Notes under the pieces: generated by a model
Told to the model about the DNA's origin: nothing
Seen by the model: only the letters and a program-made list of their open reading frames with translations
Databases searched by the model: none
Source of the DNA: Spongospora subterranea f. sp. subterranea
Taxonomy: Eukaryota > Endomyxa: Phytomyxea > Phytomyxea > Plasmodiophorida
Assembly: GCA_049724395.1 (NCBI GenBank)
Contig: JAUGWO010000095.1
Location: forward strand, 61,555 to 125,554
Direction: 5' to 3'
DNA length: 64,000 nucleotides
Translations under genes and position numbers: made by a program
In this document: positions 35,228 through 46,985 of the stretch, in pieces
Numbering within the stretch: the first letter of the stretch is position 1
Layout of the letters: the number at the start of each line of letters is the position of its first letter

Positions 35228-35533
35228 CAACATTTGTATACCATACCATACTGATGTAGACGTAGACTACCCTATTGGATAACAGGGGTCCACCTGATCA
35301 GTGTATACCGTTGTATTGAACTTCAGTTGTCCTAACGATCAATTATTGAACGAGAATTTGTCATTGCATATCCTGTTCTCAAAATATTTCTTCAAACCTT
35401 GTCATCATCAAATCAATTTCTCATTGTTGCGCTTTAAAAAACCAATTACATTGCATTTTTTCTGTTTATTAGATCTTTCCGCAACTGGCTGTAACTGTAA
35501 TAATTTGAGGCGACTTTCAAATACTTTTTTCTT

Positions 35534-36002
35534 CTAATTGGTAGGCAATTGGCTTTCATTCTCTTCATTCAGTTTGTTCAAAATGTGGAGTGCCTCTTCT
35601 AACAGGGTCTTTCGGTCGAGGGCATATTCTTGATTGTGAGCTCTGAGTTTCAAATCGCGAAACAATTCTTGCAAATCTGCCAACAAACTGGCAAGCAGAC
35701 CAATGTCGCATGGTTCGGCAGGATGGAGGGCTCCATAACTCCAAAGTTCCTCTATCCCAGAAGTTGTGGCACTCTTTTCGTCACAAAAACGGGTCGCCAT
35801 TTCTTCATTTCCCGCCTCCAGTTGTGCAAGAAATCCGTCCATCAAATCTTCAACGGCTTGATTCCTCACGTCGTTTATCGGTTCCTGATCAACAGGCGGG
35901 TGCTCTTGATGCAGTTGGGTCTCATCGTCCGATAGTCCAATCACTTGTTGCAACACCGAACACTAGAGCGATTCCAAACACGAATATGATTGAAACCTTC
36001 AT
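35534..36002 (-). CDS. Candidate small secreted acidic protein
   Basis: The ATG at 36002 opens a frame beginning MKVSIIFVFGIAL, a good signal-peptide start. A second frame, about 140 codons, carries the body: EPINDVRNQAVEDLMDGFLA, GIEELWSYGALHPAEPCD, IGLLASLLADLQELFRDL and KLNEENESQLPTN. It is Glu/Leu-rich and largely helical. The two frames can be joined by an intron of about 78 nt, with the donor GTGTTC after GIAL and the acceptor ATCAG before EPIND; otherwise a frameshift separates them. No known family. It lies between the two 108-bp inverted repeat arms. Confidence 0.45.
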
Positions 36003-36063
36003 AGCTCAAACAATACGATAATGATTGAAACGTGAACTCCCTACGGTAGTACTGTTGTAGGTG

Positions 36064-36150
36064 GCGGGAAAACTGCGGGATACTGCGGGATACTGCGGGA
36101 TACGGCGGAATACTGTGGGATACTGCGGAATACTGTGGGATACCGCCGTA
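36064..36150 (+). repeat. 10-bp minisatellite
   Basis: About eight units of a 10-bp motif, TACTGCGGGA with variants, end in a short palindrome (TACCGCCGTATCCCGCGG). Two units in inverted orientation recur at 36732-36751, next to a poly-C tract. Confidence 0.85.
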
Positions 36151-36200
36151 TCCCGCGGTTACACGAATCGGCGACGGAGGAGAACAAATAGGAGGGCTCA

Positions 36201-36252
36201 CGACAACTCTCGACGACAAACGCTACCCTCGACGACGAAATTAATCGACAAG
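36201..36252. repeat. Displaced partial copy of the 37.4-kb ORF, part 1
   Basis: These 52 bp match 37436-37487 at about 90%. Their continuation (37489-37518) is found not next to them but at 36645-36674, so the local copy is split by about 390 bp. Confidence 0.8.
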
Positions 36253-36532
36253 TAAATCAAAATTCAACTACGCAAAAAAAATGCATGTCGCACTGGAAGT
36301 TGCGGTAAACACATAAAAGTTCGAAATCCGATGTTTAAAATCCAAGTTCAGGAAGCAAAGTTTTATAACCATAAATCCATTAAAGGTTGTTCCGACAACA
36401 TGATCTGCGTGATCTGCATTATCGCGCCAAAGCATTTGCAATGCAATTCGTCACTCTTGTGTCTCCAGGAACGTAAAACGGCAAAGTGTTTGATCCTTTT
36501 GTTGACCGTTTCCGATCGCGCCATTATGGTTC

Positions 36533-36640
36533 GCGGGTTCTTATGGGTCGGGTAGTCCTGTGTACTACCAGGTTTTCCCTACTTCCGCCTGGCCGCTACA
36601 AGTAGCTTGGGTATCCGATGAAGGAACATATTAGACCAGC
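36533..36640 (-). repeat. Right arm of 108-bp inverted repeat pair
   Basis: Inverted partner of 35120-35227. Its outer edge at 36640 lies 4 bp from the point where similarity to the HTH-like ORF resumes (36645), which makes 36640 a likely element boundary. Confidence 0.8.
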
Positions 36641-36644
36641 ATTT

Positions 36645-36674
36645 GTCGCACTATGGCGGTTCTCGCATTCCGTA
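36645..36674. repeat. Displaced partial copy of the 37.4-kb ORF, part 2
   Basis: Thirty bases identical to 37489-37518. It lies directly outside the right arm of the inverted repeat. Confidence 0.85.
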
Positions 36675-36751
36675 GACACCACTGTACAACAGTGTGTTTT
36701 TTCGGATTGATAGTGGATTTAGGTGACGTGGCAGTATTCCGCAGTATCCCG

Positions 36752-36774
36752 CCCCCCCCCCCCCCCCCCCCCCC
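36752..36774 (+). repeat. Poly-C tract, 23 bases
   Basis: An uninterrupted run of 23 C follows two inverted units of the 10-bp minisatellite. The Gly-rich and Pro-rich open frames across it are products of the run itself. Confidence 0.95.
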
Positions 36775-37081
36775 ATACCCCCTCCGTGATTCGTCGGATG
36801 TTCTGCCAGCGGTGTGGGAAGCCGGACGGGCAATGCCCTCCCGGCTGCCCATCCAGCCACTGGAACACTAATTTTGGTCAATGCAGGATTGATGGTCGTA
36901 GCAGGACGGCCGTAATGTCGACGCTTCTCCTCACCAATTTTGGACGCAGTCAACTCGGCTAGCTGCTCCTTGATAGATTGCTGAACACGGGGGTGCATTT
37001 CCTGCTGCGATTCACCCAGTGGAGCAGAAATCCATGAAGCTTCCTAAAGGCGCCCCTGTCAATGTTATCTTCACTCTGGAT

Positions 37082-37813
37082 TCAACGTACAGCACGCGCA
37101 GTGGAATAATAGACATTTACCTGTGAAATTTTTTCTAATGTTCGCAGGGAAATATGTTCGCAATAATTCCTCTGCAATTGATATCGTATATCTTGTAATG
37201 GAATATTACGGATAATCAGAGCTTGGACATCATCAATCCATTCGGTGCTCATAATGGCTGCCGAAACTGGAAGGGAACGCTGGAGTTGATGCTTCTTTAT
37301 CCAACGTTGCCGTGTGCGGTGAGAAATGTCGACCTGGTGGTGCTCCCTGAGACCCTGCACTATATCTGCATTGCATTCACCAGCTTCCAACTTCCTCTGT
37401 ACGAAATTCAAAACGACTCGATCCTGCATCTGCCGACAACTCTTGACGACAAACGCTAGCCTCGACGACGAAATCAATCGGCGAGTGGGTCGCACTATGG
37501 CGGTTCTCGCATTCCGTACTAGGGAACGGACCTCTAATTGCCCAGGACGTTCTACGTGTTCCATTCTTGAGACATTTTTGTTAACATCAAAGTGAATTTC
37601 CTCATTTTCGATCCCCTCTTGCTCATCAGCCATGGGATTCTCAATTGGAGATACCTGCGAGTCGGGCTCACTGTCAACCAAACAATAATGAAGTAAACTC
37701 CAGAGTCTGAGCTTGCTCAATCGAAAAACTCTGACGTTTTTAGGTGACAGTTGGCCGATGAAGTGTGTGATTATTTTTCGCTTCGGATCGTCATAACGGT
37801 CCAATTTTTTCAT
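37082..37813 (-). CDS. Hypothetical protein with helix-turn-helix-like segments
   Basis: The ATG at 37813 opens about 243 codons. An acidic N-terminal part is followed by two helical basic segments (FVQRKLEAGECNADIVQGLR with SHRTRQRWIKKHQL, and IIRNIPLQDIRYQLQRNY with HISLRTLEKIS). These resemble the paired helix-turn-helix DNA-binding part of some transposases. A donor-like site (CAG then GTAAAT) near 37122 suggests that the reading continues in a downstream exon. Pieces of its middle recur at 36201-36252 and 36645-36674. It may be a mobile-element protein or an unknown host gene; no DDE motif is visible. Confidence 0.4.
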   Translation of the reverse strand: MKKLDRYDDPKRKIITHFIGQLSPKNVRVFRLSKLRLWSLLHYCLVDSEPDSQVSPIENPMADEQEGIENEEIHFDVNKNVSRMEHVERPGQLEVRSLVRNARTAIVRPTRRLISSSRLAFVVKSCRQMQDRVVLNFVQRKLEAGECNADIVQGLREHHQVDISHRTRQRWIKKHQLQRSLPVSAAIMSTEWIDDVQALIIRNIPLQDIRYQLQRNYCEHISLRTLEKISQVNVYYSTARAVR

Positions 37814-37819
37814 GTGCAA

Positions 37820-38599
37820 TCAACATCTGCCCATGGCCTGATATTCAACAGTCCCTTATAGCCAATCGTCAGACGACTAGGTAATCTACATCCCTGGTCA
37901 GAGCATGAAAAATTCGTCAAACGAGGGCTAGGTGCTAATTCCCGTGATTGATGAGCAACAGGGACTCGACAACGCTGAGTTCACTGTAATCCACCGGTAG
38001 AGGGTCGACCACTTGGCGCACCGACTTGGCAGATCTTCGCCATGTTATATTCATATATTGATTTGATCAGTATCTGAAGATTGTCTCGGTTGTTCCATAG
38101 CACTCTATGTGTTTAATTGTGTAGTCGTTATCGATAATCTTCACAGCCGGAAATCTCTGTTGTTTCCTGTATTACAAATGGGGTTCGCCGAGTTGATTTG
38201 ATTGGTACATACCCGGTAGACTGTGTTCATCAATACAGACTTAGCTGATCATAAATATAATATTCATATTGGTCCCGAAACTATCAAATATTCCACGTGT
38301 ACTGAAACCGGTTTCCGTAATACCCCTTTTGTGTCATCCACAGATTAATATCGTGTTAACGTTGATCGTGAGTATTGACCAGGAGAACCCCTTCACTAAA
38401 TCATCCAGAAAGCACAAACGACTGGGGTTCTGTCGTCTTCCTGAGGAGGGTCGAGTTGGCGCCAGGATCACTGGTGTTGATTAGATGATGAACAGTCGAT
38501 CGTTATGGTTATTATCATGATCATATCGATATAATCGAATGTGTTATCTGGTGTGGTGATCTACCGTGCGCCTAACTCCGTCTCCGCTACACAAATACA
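37820..38599. other. DNA upstream of the gypsy fossil
   Basis: No gene recognised. It may include a lost or decayed LTR of the downstream element, but I find no matching repeat at the other end. Confidence 0.4.
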
Positions 38600-41500
38600 C
38601 AATTCTGATTGACCCGTTTGATCTGTGATTGTCTGTTGACCAACAGATTGGCACAAAGCGCTTTAACTGTACCTGAGGGAAACAGCAGCTATATGTCGGA
38701 CGACGAGCATGTGGACTACCAACGTCCAGCGGAAACTGAACGGGGTGCCCCCCATCGGGAAAGGTCTCAAAACCGGTGGGAGGCGATTGTCTCATTCCTC
38801 AACGATTATGAATGGTACGGCAAAATCTATGATGATGGAATTGCTGATGGCTCGATTGATCCAAAAATTAAGCCGCGCTTGATTAAGTCGGCTATTCACC
38901 CAAACACCCTTTCCTTTATTTGTGCCTTGCTGTTAAAGAAGCCAAAGAGTGAGGTGGATTCGGAACAGCTGTTGAGCTGGATGCGCAGTAAAGTTGGGAA
39001 AACGGAGCCCGATTCTGGGTCCATGAGTACCATATTGAAGCGCGCTTTGGCAGGAGTTGTGAAGTTAGGAAGTAGAAATGATCCGGAAGATCGTATTTTT
39101 CGCCTGTTTACTACGTTCAACGAGACCGTAGCCAATAAGGGGTGGGCCTCAGCTTTCGAAGGAAAAGATGGTCGCAAGCAGAAAATTCAATATCTGCTGA
39201 AGCGATGCGCAGTGAGCCGACACTCCATCAGCTGGTGAAAGATTTTTTTGGAAAAGGACTCGAAGCTCGTTCAAGATGAGATCCGGTTTTTCGAAGTTGC
39301 CTGTGCGGAAGCCATTTGTGTTCACAAGGCAGAGGAGATCATTGCCGCGCGTGATGGGATCACGAAGCGTAAGCAATTCACTGGGAGCAAACCTGAAGGC
39401 GAGCCGAAGCGCAAAGGCCGAAGGAGATCCAGAAGCACGCTAATCACCCTTTGCAAGAGAGAGAGGCAATTGTCTGAAATGTGGTTCCGGTGACCACAAA
39501 ATGGCTAGCTGTCCGAAGAAGCCCAGTGTTGAACGTCAGCGGAAGCTTTTGGATCAGCATAAGACAGCAAAAATTGATGTTCCTGTACTCTTGATTAAGA
39601 TCCGGAATTGGGACAGAAGTTGAAAACTCTGACACGGTTAGAGAGATTCAAGTGAAAATTTCCAACATGTCTTTCGCATGCCCAGCGCTGTTGGATAATG
39701 GCTCGGACGTAACTATTATCCCGAAATCAGTGGCAATTACCATCGCCTCAGGTCGCGACTCTTCCGGATGGTGAAACTTTGTGCGAATTGCACGAGGTGA
39801 ATGAATTTAGACCTGGTATTAATGAGTAGGGCAGGCGAGATAACACTACGAAATCGAAAGTGTTACGTCTGGGACATCCTCAACCAGGAAATTTAAGGAA
39901 GAGATCTTATCAGAAATCGGTATCTCACCTGAGCAAGCTCTTGAGATGTTGATCGATTCGATGGAATCTGAAAGACCAGTTGGCAGCAGGAATCCAGCCA
40001 GCGAGTACGGCGCTGATCACGCTATGGAGTTGGGGATATCGGAAATGAATTCTAATTTTCCTGATATCGGATTGGATACTGACGAAGCAACGCAATTGGC
40101 GATTAATCGGATGATTGACAAGGCAGTTGAGAAAGGATTTCCTTCCGAATGGCAAAACAGACTGAGGGAGATCATTAGCAGATATAGAAATGTATTTCGT
40201 TTGAAACTATCGAATGATGCTCCTGCAGCAGTCACCCCATTGAAATCTTGAGTTGATTGACAATGCCAAACACATAAGGTGTGCCAGTCGAAAGTATGGG
40301 CGACATCTAAGCGAACTTCTGGACGATTTTATTCAAAACTAGTGGAATATGGACTGGTTTATGAGAACAGGAATAACAAATGGGCTTCTACAAAAACCAT
40401 GAAACCGTCGGTATCGGATGTGTGTTGATTTGAGAGAAGTCAACAAACAGTGTCACTCGATTATGTGGCCGATGCCACACCTGGAGGCTATCGTTCAATA
40501 TCTTGCTGATAAACAGTATTGGTTCGCGTTAGACGCCTTCAAAGGTTTCTGGATTATGCCATTGCATCCCGACTCTCAGGAGATATTGAGCTTTGCGACG
40601 GACAGAGGTGTTTACACTCCTACCAGAAGCATTCAGGGCCATCTGAACTCCACTGTTTATTTGCTGAACTAATGTATAAGTCGTTAATCATCTGGGTGGA
40701 TGATCTATTGGGATACAGCCGCACAGTGGATGAATGGTTCGGAGCTCTCAGCAGAACATTGCATTTGGCGGAGCAGTCGGGGCTGAAACTGAGATCGATG
40801 TGAGCTTAGGTGAAATTTCCTGGCAAAAATCTTCACACCCACTGGAGTCAAACACGATCCTGAACGCATCAAGGTTTTGATGCAGATAGGAACACCGAAA
40901 AAAAGCTAGTGATTTACAGCAATTTCTGTGTAGTGTACAGTGGATGCAAAGACATATTCCAGAATATCATCGGATGGTTGGTAAACTTCAAGATGTATTC
41001 GAGAATGCAATGAAGAACCAACCAAAGAGAAGCAAAGTGATTGCCAGAAGTATAACACTCAGCAAACATGGCTGGGGTCTGGAGCATGATCATGCATTCA
41101 TGACACTGAAAGAAGCGATAGCTAATTCGGTACAACTGGCATACCCAAAATCGGATCACGTTCAATGCATCTTCACTGATGCGAAACAAGATCACTGTGC
41201 TGGTCTAGTGACACAGATACCGAAGAGTGATCTGGAGAAACCATTGTCGGAACAGAGCCACGAAACGTTGGGTTTTAGTGGGCATAAATGGGATAGAACA
41301 CAGCAAAATTGGACTGTTCCCGAATGGGAGGCTTTCGAAGTTAAATTAAATCTTGTTTGGAGAAATTAGACTACACCTGTTTCCAGTTTTGGGAGAGGAC
41401 CGAGAGCCGTGTCGGTTGTATACCGATCACAAAAAAAATTGGTTTCAATGTTCAATCCTGATAAGAACCTGGCGAAGCGCACCTTTGCAAAACTTAATCG

Positions 41501-43194
41501 ATGGGATATGGATATCTCAAGGGTCAATTATATGATTGAGCACATTCGCGTTGAGGATAACACGTGGGCTGATTTGATGACCCGATGGGGAGCACCACAA
41601 GTAAACCGGATGGTTAAAAAAATCACTGTGAAGTCTAGGATACCTTCGAATCTACATATCAGGCCGCTTCAACGTGATGACTTTGAATGGCCGACAACTG
41701 ATACTATTGAAGCATCGCAAAAGAATTTCAAAATCTGCTCTGGTCAGAATAATAACGATGGCTTATATACTGACTGGAAAGATCGGATAGTCATTCCAGA
41801 TGATGATCATCATCTGCGTCTGAGATTAGCTATCATTGCACATGCCGGTGGCAACAGTGGACACGTTGGAATAACGGAGTGCTTAAATTTATTGCAAACG
41901 GTTTTCGTGTGGAACCATATGAAAACTGATGCGACACGAATTGCAAGCAATTGTCTGCATTGTCTACCAGGTAGGATCGTCCTCTGGGTGAACAATGTCA
42001 TGGGGGAGAATGCGAACGAATGTTTACACTATGACTTTGTCTACATGGAAGAGGTGGCTAAGAGCGCTCGCCATGATTAGAAATGGATTCTTGTGATGTT
42101 AGACGACTTTTCGGGATATGTACGATTGACACCGTGCTCATAATCCAACACAGATGTAGTTGTTGATGCAATCCTGCAGTGGAGGGCTGATCTCAAAACG
42201 CCGAAAAGCTTGTGAGCGACCAAGGGTCGTAGTTCAAAAGCAAAGTGGTTGCTGAACTTTGCAGGCGAATTAACATTTCGCTTCACTTTGTGGTTTAATA
42301 GGTACACTACCCGAATGGAACGGTGGAAGTGATGAACAGACATCTACAAGATTTGTTAAAATCTTTAATCTTTGAATTGAGATGTGACACCTCACAGTGG
42401 CCTTGGCTTGTGGTTCATGTGCAGCATACTCTCAACCACGAAGTCAGGCCCGGCTAGGCAATCATGCTCCTGTAGAATTGAAGACCGGTCAGCCTCCTGA
42501 TAACCCTGTCATGGACGTGATTCGTCCTCACGTGGTTGACTCGATGCCAGCCAGGCCTCCGTCTACTGCCAAAATCGAGCACTCCTATGATCGGTTGATC
42601 AAGACGCTTGCTACGCCTCACAAAACTGCACGAGTGTTAATTAGCAGTGAAAGAAGCAAAAAGAGGCAAAGGTCGGGAAAACATGATGCTATCAATATGG
42701 AAATGGGGGAATATGTACTCGTAGCAGTACCGGATTCCAACAGGGCGCCAGGTGGCAAAATGAGGCACAAGTGGCGTGGGCCGTTTAGGATAACGAACGC
42801 TATCAGTCCCTGGGTCTATGAAGTCGAAGATATTGTCAATTCGAACGAGCGGAATCCTATGCAACGGTCTGGGATTGTACGACTAGTATGTGATGTGGGT
42901 CAAGGCATAGCGACGATTGTTCCACATGTTGGCCAATTTCGAATCTTCGAAAGTGTCCAAAGTCGTGAATCGATTGGTCAGAACATAAGTCTTACCAGAC
43001 ATTTCCAACAAACGACTCTAGTTCGCTCCGAATCCTGTCCAGTCCGCATCCTGTTGGAGTATCCGTCTGAAGTTGGTCATAAAACCAACTACTTGATGAT
43101 GAAACTAACTCAATGCCTGTTGATGACGAGTCCAACTTTAGTGCCAACAAGGAGAGAGAGGGAGAGAAGACAGACAGAGATAAGAGAGAAATAA
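38600..43194 (+). mobile_element. Ty3/gypsy LTR-retrotransposon fossil
   Basis: Parts in order: gag-like region (about 38.7-39.3 kb), a CCHC-type zinc knuckle near 39.5 kb, a protease-like stretch (about 39.65 kb), reverse transcriptase (about 40.4-40.8 kb), RNase H (about 41.1-41.6 kb), integrase with an HHCC zinc region (about 41.85-41.97 kb) and core, and a C-terminal MRHKWRGPFRI-type module near 42.76 kb. The order RT, RNase H, integrase marks the Ty3/gypsy group. It is broken in roughly ten places. No LTR pair was found, though a purine-rich stretch at the 3' end resembles a polypurine tract. Fairly old by its state of decay. Confidence 0.85.
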
Positions 43195-43213
43195 CTTTAT
43201 TTCTGTGTTTTTT

Positions 43214-43523
43214 CTATTTGGCCAGAGATCCAATCATAAAGGATGGCATCATCGTGGTCATCACCTTCTTTGAATGCCCAATGTTAGTAAACGCCTTGCT
43301 AGCATCGGTACCCTAAAACATCATAGTAAAGCATTAAAACAATATTTTCCAGCCACAGCCTGTATATCTTTACAGAGTGGGCTTCAAGAATCTTGGCTCC
43401 CCCTGGATGGGTCTTCCTGAACTCAGCCAAGTTATAAACGTTCCCGTTGATGGCCAGCCAGATATCGGCTTTGTGCGCTTTCACCTCCTCTATGGTGTAG
43501 ACTTTGGTGGCAGCGGCACTCAT
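43214..43523 (-). CDS. Cytochrome b5
   Basis: A two-exon gene of about 82 aa. The first exon gives MSAAATKVYTIEEVKAHK, then DIWLAINGNVYNLAEFRKTH with the heme-ligand core HPGGAKILEAHS. A 60-nt intron follows. The second exon gives GTDASKAFTNIGHSKKVM with the second heme His in GHS, then MPSFMIGSLAK. Both axial histidines are present. It is a soluble-type electron carrier with no membrane anchor; the end at IGSLAK is where the family's heme domain normally stops. Its stop codon lies 20 bp from the end of the gypsy fossil, and an AATAAA (minus strand, 43196-43201) falls in that gap. Confidence 0.92.
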
Positions 43524-44082
43524 TCTGCAAAAGTCTCTACAGCCAAGTCCAGACTGTTTCGAAATGAGAAAACGGAAATAACAGGATTGGGCTGGTTTGA
43601 CAATCGTTATCGTCACAGATTGTGATAGGACATAACTGCTCTGTCCCGAAGCAATCGACTTGTGTCATCAAAACGCCACCTGTACTCTCATAGTCAAAGC
43701 GGAACACCCTCTATCGGTTTTGAAGTTGATAATACCTGACCTTGCTGGGCTACCATGGGGTTTGTTAGGTAGGAATAACCTGCGGTTTGATAACACATTT
43801 CACGATTTCGTTATGTTGTACCGACTCCCAAATCCCATGGTTAACACTGAATGTATCTTGAAAACGCAAGGCAGGGAACTTTTAATAAATCAGACATTTA
43901 TAAATGTAAAGTATTATTGAGTAGAAGAGATTTTGTGGGTTTCCATTGCTCGAATGATAGTCAGGCGTCGATTAACGCCAATCGATCGTCTTTCCAATGG
44001 AATTTGAGGTTCGGGGAGTGTTGATCGCCGCAGCGACTGAACGAACGTCAATGAGCTGAAAACTCAACGAGTCGAAGTAAAT
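43524..44082. other. Region between cytochrome b5 and MKS1
   Basis: An 86-codon frame at 43660-43920 (with GLPWGLLGRNNLRFDN) could be a retroelement protease scrap, but the evidence is weak. No other gene seen. Confidence 0.35.
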
Positions 44083-46454
44083 TCAAACCTCAATTGTGTC
44101 TAGAATGGCCTTTTCTCTCTGTATGGTCTGGTCGACGGCAGCTGCGATTCGAAGCGGACTGGAGCTGGGTTCAGCAGCGGGACGAATGGGTTCCGCAATG
44201 GCAGGTGGCGGAACCGTTATTACGACGTTTAGTCGCAACATTAGCGACCCGGTTTCGATTGTCGAAAAACCATACCGATTGAATATACCTTTCTGACAAA
44301 ACGAATTAAATTTTTTTTGAATCATGAAAAAACACGTGTATCGTGTTGCCAAAAACAAGACAATATTTGGTGGCATCGTGACATTTAACACTAAATTTGT
44401 TCATGTGAAGTTTTAAACCTCTGCCGTTTGAGGTGGTAAACCTGCTTGAAAGATAGAGTTCAAGACCGGGGTACCGCCAAGAAAGAAACGCCTGACGGCG
44501 TCCTTGCTTGTGCCGGTCGGGCGCCACAGCTTTCCTTCCAGTTGATGGCACCCTGGAATGGCCGGAACCTGGAACAGCAGAGTAAAACGAGTAAGCGAAT
44601 GACCTGTTTCTGAACTGACCTGAATTGACGTGTATCCCTCGGCACGGTCGCATTCCCAGAAATCAGTCGACATCACTTGGAAATAGATTGTCGGCCAAGA
44701 GAAAACCGGTGAATCCGTCCTTCCGGTCAATTCGAATTCAATCGGGAATTGAAAATGACACACTCCTATGAACAATGCATCAGCTCTGACATTTTTCGAC
44801 GCCAGACGCCCCACGAACGACGTTGCTGAAACTCGGTTGAGGTAGAAATTTGAGTAATGGACGCCTCAACCCGTTTAGCATCGTGCTTCGACCACTGCCA
44901 TCCTTCAGGGACATGAAGTTGGTAAATGACCCAGAGGTTGTCTCCCGGTACGTCAACACTCTGCTGAATCTCGCCAAACACGTTGAGACAGATGTAGCCA
45001 TCATTCGGGAGATTGGCCATACGTGACTGGGCAATTGATTTAGACAAAATAAACGCCTGAATTTTTTGGTAGTCAAAAAAATCAATGATAGTTAAAAAAA
45101 GTAATTGATGAAGGAGACCCTAACCGCAAAAGAACTAAAAAATACAACGCAAAGACAACCTGCAAGACGACGAACGACTCGGAATAATTGAGATAAGGTA
45201 ATCTTCACAGTTAATTGAAAAAAGCAGTTTGAACAGCAACCTGAAAATCTATATTAAAACCAGATCTTCGCCACTGACTTGTGCCAATGACGGCTTGGGT
45301 CGATGCTTTTTCCAGTTTAGCTCTGACTCTTTCTCGATTGATTGGGAGACGTTTTCTAGCCAATACTCATACCAGACGCCGCCAGGGCTTCGGAACTCGT
45401 GCGGCTCTGAATTGTCTGGTCTCCCCATTGAAAACTGGGGAGAAATTTCGAATGTTCCGTTATCGTAGAAACGAATTTGATATAAAATCTGCTCGAATCC
45501 GCACCGTTGAACCTAAAATCGCGCCGATTCAACTGTTGGTTTCAGATAACGCGTAAGGGTCTGAATGCCTTGGCGTAATGCTTTATGTCAGATTCATGAT
45601 CGGGAAGATCAACACAAGCTACAACAGTCATTTTCGTGAAACGGTCTTGGCGACTAGTTCGCGTTCCAAGTAGTTTACTCGACGCCAGGGCGTTCAGGGA
45701 TTGGTTCGAAGACGTCGTAACATTCTCTTTCAACTCCGACGGATGAATCTATGGGAAACCTCAGTCAAGCGACCCTAAGACATACTCAATGGAGTGCTAC
45801 ATAGTCGTCAACGTCGACTTTCGTCGCAAGCATGACTCCGCCTTGCTGCAATATATGAGACCGGGAAGCAGACTCGGTCTCCTCGGATTTATAGGCGGTC
45901 TTCATAAGAGCGCGAATATCGGCTTCATAGGTTCGGTCAATCAACGACTTAGACACATGTTTATTGTGGCATTTGCACAAAACTTCCCTGTGTATGAAAC
46001 AACTTTTAATTGACCAAAAACACGGTGCGACTTTGTTCTTACCGCGCAGTGTAAACCTTCTGTTGCCAAGAAAATGTCTTCTCCAAAACAGCCTGATCAA
46101 TCAATCAAAATCGGTTTCAGGTTTGACAAGATCATATCGAACTTCTTTCAGCTGCGGTAAAGTAAAACCTGAAAGATGTGGGGTCAAAACTGGCGGCTCG
46201 GCCCCTGAAATCGTCTGTGGCTTCGTCGGCGCGGTAATTAGCAACGGCGTCGGGCTAGCCTCCAGCTCCGCTTTCATGCGGCGCTGGCGTTTCAATTTCA
46301 ACATCAGGGCCTTGAATGTTGTTCGACCAGCCGAGACTAAATCAGATTGGTTCCGAGACTTCTTCAGCGTAACCCGGATCAGAAGATTATCTATCGGGTC
46401 CTGGGTGAAGTACCGGTGCGGTATCATGGACGGGTTGGTACGACGCTGCTGCAT
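44083..46454 (-). CDS. MKS1: MKS1, B9-domain ciliary transition-zone protein
   Basis: MKS1 belongs to the B9/tectonic complex that gates protein entry at the cilium base. The N terminus MQQRRTNPSMIPHRYFTQD with DPIDNLLIRVTLKKS matches the RSRDPVRNLRLRVHL start of animal MKS1. A middle exon encodes YQIRFYDNGTFEISPQF and WYEYWLENVSQSIEKE. The B9 domain begins GYICLNVFGEIQQSVDV and NLWVIYQLHVPEGWQW, then FSWPTIYFQVMSTDFWECDR and AEGYTSIQVPAIPGCHQL, then KLWRPTGTSKDAVRRFFLGG. After an intron comes RYGFSTIETGSLMLRLN, equivalent to the RFGFRTETTGTVTFRL of the family. A helical tail ends ILDTIEV. Several introns; start chosen as the first ATG before the conserved N terminus. Its presence implies a ciliated stage. 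Confidence 0.9.
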
Positions 46455-46985
46455 CGCGACAAACGGAATGAAACTTGTGGTCCGGTGATAATGAAAACGA
46501 CGGCAGAACGCAAGACTGTGAAGGTGACCGACCAAAAACGAGCAGGTGATACATGGGCTGCGCTGGGCATGCTTATATGATCGATGTGGAGGTAGAACAC
46601 GATGCGGAAACTACTGGCAACGCCAATTAAATACGAATTGAAAATCGATTGAACCACCTACAATTTTTGAGGGATATCTGATAAGCAATCTAATATCAAT
46701 TGTTAGGAAGAGCTCACGACCATGAAGAATGTGTCACAGCAGATTCTTGGACACATGGACGGTCCTGATTTAAACATCGATGGTAATGCTTCAATGTTGT
46801 TGACGGCTCTTGTCAACATTAACGCCTGGGATTAGAGCGCGTTTGAACCGTCCCACGCAAAATTCGGTTTAGACGCGATTAGTGTGTCTACCGGTGCCCT
46901 CCGGCTTGTCAACCGTCGGATTCGATGCAAATGGTTCTCGCTGAGATGGCTGTCCACCCTTCCGTCGCTAACTTGCGTTCAGGAA

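Noticed and set aside
36651-36998. Gly-rich and Pro-rich ORFs across the poly-C tract
   Set aside because: The composition comes from the C23 run; no conserved domain or splice context.
43660-43920. 86-codon ORF as a host gene
   Set aside because: A short GLPWGLLGRNNL-type motif hints at a retroelement scrap, but it is too little to call.
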